A DNA stretch of 64,000 nt from Myotis daubentonii (lineage: Eukaryota; Chordata; Mammalia; Chiroptera; Vespertilionidae), in the NCBI RefSeq assembly GCF_963259705.1, contig NC_081847.1, forward strand, positions 75,211,469-75,275,468, given 5' to 3'. Each line of letters starts with the position of its first letter. The first letter of the stretch is position 1. The position numbers and the translations under genes were made by a program. Shown here piece after piece: positions 32,821 to 45,091 of this stretch. A model generated the notes under the pieces. It worked only from the letters and a program-made list of their open reading frames with translations. It had not been told where the DNA came from and did no database searches.

Positions 32821-35555
32821 CTGCAGGGTCAGGGTAAGGAAGGGCAAGCTGTCAGCTCGTACCACCACCATCTGCAGCTCCTTGTCCGGGCTCTGGACCC
32901 TATCTCATAGCTGGGAAAGGATCCCCATGCTATGACATCCTTTCTTCTCCTTCTGCAGTATTGATTTTCCCCTCACTGTGGACTCCCCTCCAGCTCCAGA
33001 GACACTGTTGTCACTGTATCCTACAAATCTGGACTTGGCCTAGCTAACCCTCCCAACTGCTTCCTAGCCACTCCCCTCCACACTGGCTAATTTCTCAGAA
33101 ACATACGTTAATCCACTGCCCTGACCTCCTATGATCCTGTTCCATTCAACTTCTCTTCTTTTACTAAACCCCCTTCCCGTCCTATAGGCTCAGCTCAGAC
33201 TAGCAACCTGTCTAGATTCTGTGGCTAACACACCATTCTCTTTAAGCCTGTTGCTTCCACACTGGCTTCAGTTTCCTGTCTGTAAAAGTAAACAAAACCT
33301 TAGATTCTCTGAGCCCCTTCTGGGTGTAGCATTCTCTAAGTCTGTGATTTTGAGTATTATCTGATTTGGGATCATAAGCTCTGAGTTTTTGTTACAACTG
33401 AGACAGGCCCACCCCATCCACCACCAACTCAGAGCTTGGAAATGATCATACCAGGCAAGCAGATCCTCCCACTTGTGCCTCTAACACTGATACCAAATCT
33501 TCATAATGTTCTACTCCCTCCACTAGTCAGGATCCAACCAAATGGCTCCCACAGCACTAGTCTCCCCTCTTTAATAGGTGGTCTCTGGTTCTTGATTATC
33601 TATCTGTCCACAGTGTACATCACAAGAACAGGAATATGGAAATATAGCCTAAGGATTCTGTCCTGAAGCTTAACCAGTCCCTTTTTCTCCCCATTAGGCT
33701 ACAGTTAAGAGATGCCTCAGTCAGGTATCTTTGGGAAAATTACAGCTGTTTCCACTGTCTGTATCCTTAGCTGCAAAATAGGTTTGTAGTGAGAACTAAA
33801 TTATTATGTTACATGAAATGCAAGGCACAAAAGGTCTCTTTAAGTGTCTGTTCATTGAATCACTTTACTAGTCCAGAGTTTGAGCTATTCAGACAGTTCA
33901 ACACAGGGAGGCATCCGCCAGCTCCCAGCTTTCCTTGCTAAAGACAGACTGCTCCAGACACAAAGCCTCTAATCATACCCTTTTCAGGTTTAAACTGTGG
34001 CCCTCAGCTAATTCCTGGCAGGGCCATGGGGATGTAAAACATCCAGGCTTAGAAACAAGTCCCTGCAAATAGAGTCATAAGTGGGGGTGTAAGCTAAGAA
34101 AACTGTCCCCCGAAGCCAAGGCTTGGAGCCTTTTACAGTCTGCGGCTGTGAGGGCTTCTCTCTCCTCCCAACCTCAACAGTAAAAATGTCTTTTTGAATC
34201 ATGCTAACTCTTTGTTTTGAACTTTAAAGTATTTACAGGTCTCATTTGGACAGGCCTGATTCAATCTCTGGCCCGAGAGGACTCAGGACAGTACCTAACA
34301 GTATTTACCCCTTAAGTATTTGGGGGGTAGGGGAAGAGGTTAAAGAAGTGCAGAGACAGAAAGGCAATTTTGCTGTCTTTCTCCAACACCCAGAGTCTCA
34401 TCTACCAGGAGGAGGGACCTTGAAATGCCAGCTCCTGGGAAGTCACTGCTACGAGAGAATCTGGAAAGATCAATTTATCTCTCTGGCTGCTTCTCCCCAT
34501 TCCCCCCTCCCCAATTTTTGTTTTTAACTTATTTTTATTGATGACACTATTACAGATGTACCCATTTCCCACCCTTTGCACACCTCCACGCAGCCCCCGA
34601 ATCTTCCCCAATCTGGATGAAACCCCACCTGTGAGCTATTCCTGGTTAAGGGTACAGTGAAACCCACTGGGCACAGTAATTTAAAAAAATAAAGAGTTCT
34701 TTCTGAATTGGTGACATCTTCAGAAGTCTATATCCTCTGATGGGTTTTAGACATCCTATCTGGAGTTGTATCTACCCCATTCATTGAGGTCACATAGCAA
34801 TGGTTAAAGGCAGAAAAATCCTGGGCACACAAATCCCAGCTCTGTGGTTTACTAGTTGTGTGGCCCTGGGCAAACTGCTCAGTCTTTGAGCCTCGTTTTC
34901 CTCCTCTGGAAGATATGGATAATATTAGCATCTACGTCAAAGGGCTGTTGTGAGGATTAAATGAGACAAAGCCTTGAAACTTTGTTCAATTATGCAGCCA
35001 GCACCCCTTCAGAGTCTACTGCAAGCTGAATCCTTGTGCTAGGCAGAAAGGTGGCTGTAAAGAATTTGACCTAGACACAACTTATCTGCAAAGAGAGGAC
35101 ATGGGATGCAGGGAAGAAAAAGGTTATGTACTGTTAGAGACAATGAGATGAGGGGACACTATGGAGAGCAGGGACAGTACAGCATCTGCCCTGCAGCGGT
35201 GGACGCACCACAGCACTCACTGTTTACCAAATAAGAGCAGAGGAAGATTCCTGGAGGAGAGGGCACTTGAGGTGAACCACAAATAAGGACAAGATTCGGA
35301 CAGGGGAAAAGTGAAGGGGAGGACACTCTGGCAGGAAGCCATGTGATGACAGAGGAAGAAGTAGGAAATAATGGGTATGTACCAGTTTGGCTGGCACGTG
35401 GAGTATGCACAAAAGGGAGCAACAGGACGTGACTGAGAGATAGGTCAATGAGCAAGGTCACAGAAGGCCTTGAATGCCAACCAAAGAATCAGTATCACAC
35501 AGGCAGTTGAGGGAAAAGGGGTTAAGAAGAGTAATGAGTTCAAAGTGAAGACCCT

Positions 35556-36313
35556 GGAGAACCAAGATGGCGGCATAGGTTAACGCCAGAGTTTGCTGCT
35601 TTGAACAACTACTTCAAAAGTGAAACCAAAAAACGGAAGGGACATCACCCAGAACCACAGGAACGCTGGCTGAGTGGAAGTCCTACAACTAGGAGGAAAG
35701 AGAAACGCATACAGACACTCAGAGGAGGCCCAGTGCTGAAGTCAAATTCTGAGGTGCGGAGTGCGAGGAGCAGGCTGGCGGTGGAGGGCGCGGTTGTTGT
35801 TTTCAATCGGGCGGGAGTCGAAGACTCTGAGCTCCAGATCCAGGCGAGTCTCTAGGGACCCAGACTCAAACGGGAGAAGCGGGACTGTCTGGCTTCGGTC
35901 AGAGTGAGTGCAGCTTTCTCTCCGAGCTTTGCAGCCATTGCTGGGACTCAGAGAGGCAGAGCCCCTTGGGACAGGACTGAGAGCCGCCATAACTGCTCTC
36001 TCCGGCCCACCCTGTTGATCCTGTGCGACCCGCCCCGCCCAAGCCCAGCGCAGAACCATTTGCCGGATAGCCTCAGGCAAAGGCTAGATTAGCACCTCCC
36101 TAGAGGACAGAAGTTCTCTCACTGCTGACACAGCTGATTCTCATAGCCACTTGGCCTGGAGGTCAAACCCTCCCTGGAATTAGCTACAACAATCAAGATT
36201 TATCTATAAGACTGTGAACAAAGACCACTAGGGGGTGCACCAAGGAAGCATAACAAAATGCGGAGACAAAGAAACAGGACAAAATTGTCAATGGAAGAAA
36301 TAGAGTTCAGAAC
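35556..36313 (+). mobile_element. HAL1-like copy, 3'-truncated and tailless
   Basis: It is collinear with the 5' 758 bp of the HAL1-like element near 3519-4276, from GGAGAACCAAGATGGCGG to the first codons of ORF1 (TAGAGTTCAGAACC). A 15-bp duplication CAAAGTGAAGACCCT flanks it (35541-35555 and 36314-36328). No poly(A), 3' UTR or ORF2 is present. The ORFs read here (35601-36080, both strands) belong to the repeat. Confidence 0.85.
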
Positions 36314-37239
36314 CAAAGTGAAGACCCTATGTGACGGAAGAGGCTGATGCTGGGAGAAAGGAAGGGGTAGGCTGGAGATCTGGCCCCACCTCCTCCAACA
36401 CAGGTCCATGTACCCAAGTGCCCACAACACAGCAGGCACTTAGATACCTTTAGGCTCAGGAACACTTTATTTTTTAAATGTGATAGAGGTTTTGATGATG
36501 GAAGCAATGAGGATTAAAGAGGAAAGGGGCCATGGGAGAGCCAAGCAATGGACTGCATGGACTGCAGGAGGAAAGAAGAGGGAAGGAAGGGTGGGAAGAG
36601 GCAGAGGAAGATTCAGGTTTACACAAACAGAAAAAGAAAGAAGCTTGGGAGAAAAGCTTCAAAACTGGCAGTAAAACCTTCATAGGGGGGTTCTATATGC
36701 ACAGGTGTTAAGAATGAGTGTAAAGCTCACAAGAGAAAGCTAGAAGACAGATACCTGCTTGCTTCTCTTATATCCCACTATTCCTTCAAACATCCAGTGA
36801 GCCAACCATAAGCCTGGCATGGTGCTGGGCTTTGAGGACCTAGGGTTGTCAATCAATGTCCTCAAGAAATCCTACTACTGAGGGACACAGGAGATGAGCC
36901 AGGGTTAAGACAGTGTGATGGGGCCAATGGACATGCACCAAGGAAGCCAGCCCAGCTGGCGAGGTTAGAGAAGGTTGAGAACTGCTGGAGGCAGGGACTC
37001 AGGAGCAGGGCCATTAGTATAAATCACCTGCCAAACAGAATTTAGATCCACAACTCCATAAGACAACTGTACAAACAACAGCTTTGTTATGTTTCACCGT
37101 TTGCTTTTAAAGCCTCAACCCTTCCTGTGTGTACTGAAAATAACTGGTTTGAATGCTGGTCCGCAGCACCCACAGGGTATTTAGAGGATAGATGGAGGCA
37201 TGTCTTTCTGACTCCCGTGTACCCTTACTAGAGCAGGAC

Positions 37240-37462
37240 TCCTTTTTAAAGTATGTTTTTATTGATTTTTTATAGAAAGAGGAAGGGAGGAGAAAAGATA
37301 GGAAACATTGATGATAGAGAAACATAGATCAGCTGCCTCCTGCACACCCTCTACTGTGGATCAAGCCCACAACCTGGGCATATGCCCCAACAAAGAATAG
37401 AACCAATGACCTCTATGGTGCATGGGACAATGCTCAATCCACTGAGCCATGCCAGCTGGGCT
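37240..37462 (-). mobile_element. Ves SINE
   Basis: Reverse copy from TTTTTATTGATTTTTTATAG to CACTGAGCCATGCCAGCTGG, somewhat diverged. Confidence 0.82.
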
Positions 37463-38499
37463 AGAGCAGAACTCAAAACTTCTGTAGAAGGAACAGCCCT
37501 CTACATTTAAGCAATCAGTAGGAAATCCCTCCTTCCTTCAAGACCGAAGCCCTGCTCCCCTATACTCTCCCTCCTCAGCCCCACCAGTCCCCATGCAATC
37601 AAGCTCTGCAGAGTAGAACTAGACCTGGGGCTTCTCAAATCTCTGAGGGAACAGTCTCTTCAGTGAGCTGAGCAATGACCTGGACTCATTCACCAGCCAG
37701 CCAAGTGCCTGCTTTCCAAGGCCAGACACATCTCCTAGGTGTTGGTGTTCATGCTGCAGGGCTCCAAAAGTACATCTGGACTTGACAGAGGCATAGAAGC
37801 CAGTCACTGCTCCCCCTCCTCCCCCCGAGAAATAATTCAGGGATGGACAAAGGACAGACATCAGGAAGGTGGGCATCCCATGGCCATCAAGTGCCTGCAC
37901 GGTCACTGTGGGCCCTGCCCTGCCCCAGCCTCTGCTGCATAGAGCCTGCCCACTTTCTTAGGGCTAGAAACTCTCTAAGTGTTGACTTTTGAGAGTCTAT
38001 TCCAGTGTCAACATCCACCTGAAACTCACTGCAAATTCATCATGCCTGGTACCCCATACTATTCCTACACTTCCTCAGCCACATCTGGAGCAGCCACACC
38101 TGTGTCAATCCCACATCATCAGGTGACAAAACCACAAGCCTTACCTCACCCTACCAACTATCCCTTGCTGATCTATACCAAGGGACTTGGTGGTCCACAC
38201 AGTTAGAGTCACAGTCTCAGGTATTCTTGGTCTTTAGGAAGGGCAAAACCCTGTTTATGCTACTTTTCACATAGAACCGGAATCTTTTCTACATGTCTTC
38301 TTGCACAAAAGCTCTACGAGATATCTAGAGATTTCAAAACCCCATTAATTGTTATCCCCAATATACAAATGAGAAAAATAAAGCTTGGAGAGGTTAGGTA
38401 ACTCGTTCAAAGTGACACACTTAAGCAAATGCAGGAGCTGGAATTTCCACCCAGGCCTGTGTGACTCCAGAGCTGTGTGGTAAAGTGTTAAACTAAATA

Positions 38500-39052
38500 C
38501 AGTGGGGCCTTGACTTACAAGTGTCCCGGCTAACGATACGAGCCGTCTCTCGGCCGATTTTTTGCTTTGAGTTGCAAGCTCAAAAAAATTCGGGTTACGA
38601 GCCAGCTTCAGATACCCCACTGAAGCAGGGGGTCCCGCAGGGGTGAGGCCGACGGAGTTCGAACGAAGCATGCCCGACTCCGGAGACCAGGTTCAGTGAC
38701 GCAGATCTAAGTTTATTGTGTAAGTGCATCAACATATAACATTCCAGACCAATCAGAAGTTTACACCATCCTTAGGGCAACCAATAATAGGAAAGATCAG
38801 GGTACTATGTAGGGGCTCTAGGAGGTTTGCTCAGGTGGGCGCTGCCACTTCCTGGTGTGCCGAGGAAGCTTGTATAGGCAGAGTGTGCTCACGCCATTGC
38901 ATCTGCCACTGCACTGAGATAAATCTCCTGAGCTCTTCCCACACCCCACCACTAGTTGGTGCAGCAAACGTCACAGTGATTTGACATACGAGTAATTTGA
39001 GTTATGAGCTCCGTCAAGGAACGAATTAAACTCGTAAGTCAAGGCCCCACTG
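38500..39052. mobile_element. Tigger/mariner-like MITE
   Basis: The ends CAGTGGGGCCTTGACTTAC and GTAAGTCAAGGCCCCACTG are perfect inverted repeats, flanked by TA. The family was not recognised with certainty. It is split by a solo LTR at 38621-38943; without that the element would be about 224 bp. Confidence 0.82.
38621..38943 (-). mobile_element. Solo ERV LTR nested in MITE
   Basis: On the minus strand it starts TGTGGGAAGAGCTC, has an AATAAA signal before a GC-rich R/U5-like end, and finishes CCTGCTTCA. The 6-bp duplication CCCCAC (38615-38620 and 38944-38949) flanks it. The boundaries rest on the TG...CA ends and this short repeat. No viral genes are present. Confidence 0.68.
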
Positions 39053-39968
39053 TATTACTCCCAAGAAGTCCAGTAATGTTCAGCCTGAAAATGACTGAGA
39101 GCCTGGACTAAATCCTGAAAGGATCAGTCAAGTACCTGGGATCAAGCCCACCACAGAGGATGATTACAAATAACATGCAATAAATCAGAGCAAACACTAA
39201 GGAAACTTGGAACTCCCTAGACGGTGGGCACCTTTTCTCTGAAGGTGGTACTGCTAATTCCAAATGGACTAAATCAGGATATCTTGGGAAACAAAGATAT
39301 TATGTGAACAGGCTATAGAATTAAACCTGGACATGGATCCTGGATCTTCCACTTTCAAGCACCATGTACCCTCTAGCAAGTTACTTAAGGTGCAAATAAT
39401 ACTGTCTATATGTTATAGTGTTTGAGGGTTCAGTCAATGAGGGAATTCATGTCAACATTTGACAGTTCCTGGCATAAAGCCCTCCTATAGCCGCTAATGT
39501 TCAGTCCCAATTCTGCCACTATTTCTTGGCCAAGTCATTCTACCCGAGCTGCCTCCTCAAACATGGCCCCTTCCAGCTCTAGTCTGATTCATGCGCCCTC
39601 AATGGGCTGGGCTGAGAGCTGACCCAGCACATGAGCAGCCTCAAGGGGCCACTCAGTCATTCCAGTTCTCATTCCAGTTCTTCCTCTGCGTGAAGCAGGA
39701 TGTTTGTGTCAATCACCCCTTCCTACTGCACCTCAGTTTCCCTCCCTTCCCACCCATAGTCATAAAGCAAGGACACGTGTGCAACATGCTTGGAATTCTA
39801 CCAAAGTTCTATACACATTCAAAGATGCGTCAACCTATCCAGTGGTCAACACAGCCTGACTGATGAATTCCTCATATTGACCACATGACACCCAAAGTCA
39901 AGTTTCTTCGACCCCCTAGGGCACCAGCCACTTCTTCTGAAGATACTCTTGCTAAAAAAGCAAAAGAT

Positions 39969-40200
39969 AGCCTTAGCCGGTTTGGCTCAGTGGGTAGAGC
40001 GTTGGCCTGCAGACCAAAGAATCCGGGGTCGGATTCCAGTCAAGGGCATGTACCTAGGTTGCAGGCTTCTGCCTGGCCTTTTTACCCTGATCGGGGTGCG
40101 TGCAGGAGAGCAATCAATAGATGTGTTTCTCTCACATCAGTGTTTGTCTTTCCCTCTCTCTTCCACTCTCTCTAAAAAGATCAATGTAAAAATATCCTCC
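39969..40200 (+). mobile_element. Ves SINE
   Basis: Starts GCCTTAGCCGGTTTGGCTCAG with GGTAGAGCGTTGGCC, then the CTCTCTCTTCCACTCTC region. Confidence 0.83.
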
Positions 40201-40263
40201 GGTGAGGATTAACAATAAATAAATAAATAGGGAAAAGACATATATTCTCTCAATTTCTTACAG

Positions 40264-40482
40264 CTTTTTTTAAAATATATTTTTATTAATGTCAGAGAGG
40301 AAGGGAGAGGGAGAGATAGAAACATCAATGATGAGAGAGAATCATTGATTGGCTGCCTCCTGCATGCCCCCCACTGGGGATCAAGCCCACAACCTGGGCA
40401 TATGCCCTGACCAGGAATCGAACCAGAGACCTCTTGGTTCCTGGGTTGACGCTCAACCGCTGAGCTACACCTGGCTGGGTTT
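40264..40482 (-). mobile_element. Ves SINE
   Basis: Reverse copy from TTTTTTTAAAATATATTTT to GAGCTACACCTGGCTGGG; contains GGAATCGAACCAGAGACC. Confidence 0.86.
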
Positions 40483-40667
40483 CTTACAGCTTTTTAAAAC
40501 AACAGAAATTCTCTGCTTGGAATTTCTTTTAAAAAGCTTTAAACTATCATATCATCTCCAGGTTTAATAAAAAGAAAACATAAATTTCCATAGCAAAACC
40601 TAATTTTGCCTGTGTGTTTTCTCTCTAGATTTCATAGGCTGTTGTTATAAAATTAACAATTCAGATT

Positions 40668-40910
40668 GGAGTGTTGGTAGAGCCTCCACCTGCAGAGAGT
40701 GGCACAGTTCCTCTCCAGAAAGGGGGGGGGGGGGGGGCGCCAGGTTTTCACTGGCCTGTAGAGGGACTGATCATACACAGCTGCATTTCCTCTGTACTGT
40801 TCCAGCCTGAGGTATACAAGGGGGCTGGGTTTTTAGAAAGGGAAGGAAAACCATCAAGAGGTGTTTATCTCTCTGTCCCTCTCCCTCTGAAGTAAATAAA
40901 TAAACCAACC
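40668..40910 (+). repeat. Possible diverged Ves-like SINE with G run
   Basis: GTTGGTAGAGCCTCCACCTG and the end TCCCTCTCCCTCTGAAGTAAAT recall the two ends of a Ves SINE. A long G run lies at about 40723-40737. The middle does not match. Confidence 0.35.
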
Positions 40911-41052
40911 AAAAAACAAACATTTAAAAAATACAATATATAGGAATAGATTTTGGAGTAGGTGTGTAAGGGGAAAATTCTATATAGTTCAAAATTACCC
41001 TGAAAATTCCTTAGGAAGCAAACATCTGTGCTCTCAAAAAGTCCAAAGCAGC

Positions 41053-41250
41053 CCAGCCAGCATGGCTCAGTGGTTGAATGTAGACCTATGGACCAGGAGG
41101 TCACAGTTCAATTCCCAGTCAGGGCATATGCCTGGGTTTCAGGTTCGATCCCCCATGTGGGATGTGCAGGAAGCAACCGATCAATGACTCTCTCTCATCA
41201 TTGATGTTTATATGTCCCTTCCTCTCTGAAATCAATAAAAATATATTTTT
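41053..41250 (+). mobile_element. Ves SINE
   Basis: Contains CCAGCATGGCTCAGTGGTTG, CAATTCCCAGTCAGGGC and ATCAATAAAAAT. AAAAGTCCAAAGCAG is duplicated at about 41037 and 41254. Confidence 0.88.
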
Positions 41251-42272
41251 TTAAAAGTCCAAAGCAGTCCAGCTTTGGTGAAGCTCAACTGGGCATGAGG
41301 TAGTCAGCTTGTATGCAGAAGCCATGTCGTAGATAAATCATGTTTTTTAAGCATCGTACCTCACTTACTATGGCAGAATACCCACACTTTGAAAGGTACA
41401 CAGAAACTGAGCCAATGGAGAGATTGGCAGAAGCCCCAGTCACACCTACTGTGGGACAAGTACTTGTTGCGTGGAAAAGCAGGCAGAATCACCAGAACTA
41501 TTGCATTGCCGCCCTTGGTATCCTTCCCCTCGACCCCCCGCCCCCGCCCCCCGACAAATGCATGTAGCTGAATGATCAAAGGTGCATATGATGGGTCTCC
41601 ACGTTATCTTCTGAGCACCTCTTCCATGTCAGAACAGCTCAAAAAGCAGCATGAGTCCTGGATGGGGAGGAAACCTATCCCAGAACTGAACTGTCCATTC
41701 AGGCTACAACCAGAACTAGACACTGCCATTTACCAAATAACCTTGCTTTGTGCTTATGCCCAGTCTTCTTCCAGAAAGGGCAGATTTAGCACTGTCGTTG
41801 TCATTTTCTGTTCGTAAGATATGTCATGTGGAAATTAGAAGTTCAAATCTTAAGAAACGGAAAAATCTTCAGCCTGCTGAAAACTACCCATGTGGCAATC
41901 CTTCCTCACAGCACGGAGGACATGTGGAGCAGTAACTGAGAGCATGGGGTCAGGAGCCACGCAGTCATGGGCTTGAGCCCAGCTCTGTCCCCCACTAACT
42001 GCATGATCTTGAGCAAGTGACTTCACCTCTCTGTGCCTGGTCTCAAATCCAACTCATCTCCCCATCCATACCCCCAGCCTTATTCTCCTGTATTCTAATT
42101 TGGTAGCATCAAGCTAAAAAATCTCTCTCCTCAACTCTTTCTATACCTTCTTCTCCTTGGCTTTGCCTACTCTCCTGCCCCCTCCCTCACTACCAAGTCC
42201 TAAAAATGCTACCTAAAATTCACCTCCCTGCTGCCGCACTGCCTTATTATTAGCACAGACCTTCTTCTAACA

Positions 42273-42594
42273 CAGCGGTTCTCAACCTGTGGGTCGCCAA
42301 CCTGTGGGTGGCGATCCCTTTGGGGGTCGAATGACCCTTTCACAGGGGTCGCCTAAGACCATTGGAAAACACATATATAATTACATATTGTTTTTGTGAT
42401 TAATCACTATGCTTTAATTATGTTCAATTTGTAACAATGAAAATACATCCTGCATATCAGATATTTACATTATGATTCATAACAGTAGCAAAATTACAGT
42501 TATGAAGTAGCAACGAAAATAATTTTATGGTTGGGGGTCACCACATGAGGAACTGTATTAAGGGTCGCGGCATTAGGAAGGTTGAGAACAACTG
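42273..42594. mobile_element. SPIN_NA (Space Invader) hAT element
   Basis: The ends CAGCGGTTCTCAACCTG and AAGGTTGAGAACAACTG form the inverted repeats, and the interior reads as SPIN_NA (CACAGGGGTCGCCTAAGACC, then GTAACAATGAAAATACATCC). The flanks TTCTAACA and GTCTAACA are an 8-bp target duplication differing at one base. A 15-bp stretch near the left end is duplicated (AACCTGTGGGT twice). It has no ORF. SPIN is a family known to have spread horizontally among tetrapods. Confidence 0.93.
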
Positions 42595-44614
42595 GTCTAA
42601 CACATAGATCCCGCTGGTCCCTTCCTTACAACCATCCTGGATACCAGTCTCACCCCTCTCTATCGCACCCACTGACTGCAGGAACACCAAACTGATTATG
42701 CTCCTCTCCTCCCTCTAAACCTTCAAGGGCTCCCCAATGCTCCTTCAAGTAGTGTGCAAAGCCTGACGGGCTGGCCCATGCCCCCCTCCAGCCTCCTCTC
42801 CGACCACTAACCCTCACATACTTTCTGCTCCAGCTGTAAGGAACTTGGCTGCCTCCCAAACATGACAGGTCCTTTCACACTTCTGGGCCAGTCCCTGCCC
42901 TCTGGCCTGGCAAGCCCCAACACCCATCCTCGGGGATGCAGCTCCAAGGTCACCCCACTCCTGAGAGGCTTTCTTCAGCCCCTCCCCGACTACGTGCAGC
43001 AGCCTCACTGCTTCCCACCAGCAGACTGTCAACTCTCAAGTGCAGGCAAGGATCATGCCCTCCACCAGTAGCCCCAGCCCCTGACAGTGTCCGATACACA
43101 GCAGACACTGAAAAAAGCAAGTCGTGGGCACATGGGAGAGACACTGGAAATACTTACCCAATTTAAAGGTAATGTGCCAGTTATCAGTTAAAAATCACCC
43201 AGGTTCCAAATACAGAATCTTAAAGATTTTAGTGTGTGGCTGGATTCGGGCACAGAATGGAACAGGAGGTTCCACCCAGGAATGTCAGCATTACAGAATG
43301 CCCCAGGGCACAGCAGAGCCTGAGCGCCAGCCCCTTCTGAAGCCAGCCTAAGAGTTTACAGACAGTTTTCCCTCTGGCATTAGCTCCAGTGCCCCTTCAC
43401 TACCACTAAAAATTAAAGCTGGGCAACAGGCTAGGGCAATCTCTCTCCTTTATGGAGACCTGTTCGTTCCTTTTCTCAGGTCCCAAGTGCCCAGGTTCTC
43501 ATCCTGGAGGTAAGCTTTGGGAATGCACACCAACCGCACAATGGGAGCCTTTTTCTATCTTTTTAATCTCACTGAGCCCACAGTGTCTGCAGCACCCAAA
43601 GGACCCTCAGCACACCTGAAGCACTACAGAGCTGACACTGGCCTAGCTGGAGCTCACATCTCCTCCCCCAAAGGCAAGGCACTAGCCTATTGTACCCCCT
43701 ACCCGCCACAACCCCATCATCAGGCAAAAAAAAAAGCAGCCAGCATCAGGAACCTTGGGAGACTTGGGGCTTGCTCCTGGACTTGGCTCTCTCAACCAGA
43801 CTTCATGCACAGATAATGTAACTCACAGGCACACTCAAGTGCCACCCCTAGCTGGTCTTACTAAGACCTAGTGCTTTACTGCCGTGTTCCTGGCCGAGAC
43901 TACCCACCTTGTGTGCTGCATTCTTCCTCCCTGACTGCCAGGTACCAAGCACCCTGCTGCAGTTCCATCCTGGCTGGTGAGACAAGACCTCCCTCCCACT
44001 GCACCCCAATACCATGTCACACTAAGAGTCCGACCACCGCACCAAAACCGCTGTGAGTCGGCCTAATGCTGGGGGTCTGCATTTTAGGAAGCCACTGCTA
44101 ACTGGGGCATCATCCAGCCTGTGAAAGAGCAACCCCCTGCCCCACCCATTCACAGAGGGAGCAACTTGCTCCACGCTCTGTAGGTACTGCCGCTCTTGTC
44201 TGTATTTGCTTTCTGCAACATCAGACAGGTGGAGGTGACTAGCAATAGTAGATTCCTAACGGCCCCCAGTTGCCCCTGGGGACCATCTTTCAGGAACTTT
44301 TCCCTAGGTAAAGCAACTCCTAAGAAGCCCCTGAAAGTGGGATCGAGTGCAGGAAAGTTGGCCATCTGGTTTGGTTTAACTAAAATTTGAAAATGGAGGC
44401 CTGTTTGGTCCCCTTTCCCAGGAGATGTGAATGTTAGGAGCTGGAACTCAGGCACAATTCGGTTCTGGGCGACTGAGACTCCTCCCACTATCCCCAACCA
44501 CGAGGAGGAGCCAGGAGATCAGGAATTCGAGGGGTGATACACAGGGTGGGGCCCGGCGCTCCCAAGGCCTCCGTTTTCCATGCTTGAAGAGGGTCTCCGG
44601 TCCGGCCCACTCAC

Positions 44615-45091
44615 CTCCCGCGCCGAGCGGAGCTGCTGGCGCAGCGCGTCCTTGCAGCCGTAGGGGCCGCCGGCGCCCGCGCCGCGGGGCTGGAAGTGCG
44701 CCTCGACGCGCGTGGCGCCGCGGTAGGCGCCCCGGTAGAAGGCCGGCCAGCCGAGCTCCAGCAGCGGCGGCTCCAGGTCCGACTGCTCCGGGAAGTAGGT
44801 GCCGGACGAGCAGTCGTGTGACGAGCCGAAGGAGTCCTCGGCCTCCGCCGCCGCGCCCTCGTCGCGGGGCCGCTCGGCCGTGCGCAGAATGGAGCGCACC
44901 TCGTCGGGGTTCAGGAAGCGACCCAGGCGCTCCTGGCGCAGGAAGGCGGCGAAGGCGTCGGGGCCGCCCGCCACCAGCTCCTCGAGCGCCAGGCGCTGCG
45001 TCTCGCTGTACAGCTCAGCCAGGTTGGGCGGCCCGCACGGCGACAGGCAGGCGGCGGGCAGCTCGTCCAGTCCCTCCGGCAACAAAGCCAT
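44615..45091 (-). CDS. FAM83D: FAM83D coding exon 1
   Basis: These 159 codons run from [20 protein letters not shown] to QQLRSARE, with donor GTGAGT (44609-44614). FAM83D (CHICA) localises to the mitotic spindle through HMMR and brings CK1-alpha and the dynein light chain there for spindle orientation. DUF1669 begins in this exon ([12 protein letters not shown] onward). The start is the first ATG and matches mammalian orthologues. The alanine-rich linker AAAEAEDS is two residues shorter than in human. The exon lies in a CpG island. The four exons total 1743 bp (580 residues), with no lesion. Confidence 0.95.

Larger units (their letters stand above)
32821..44614 (-). other. FAM83D intron 1
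   Basis: An 11.8-kb intron holding a truncated HAL1 copy, Ves SINEs, a Tigger-like MITE with a solo LTR, and SPIN_NA (all listed). In 32821-35540, 36330-37240, 37470-38490, 39060-39960, 41270-42260 and 42605-44614 I recognise no gene. ORFs there are short and unconserved in appearance. Confidence 0.7.
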
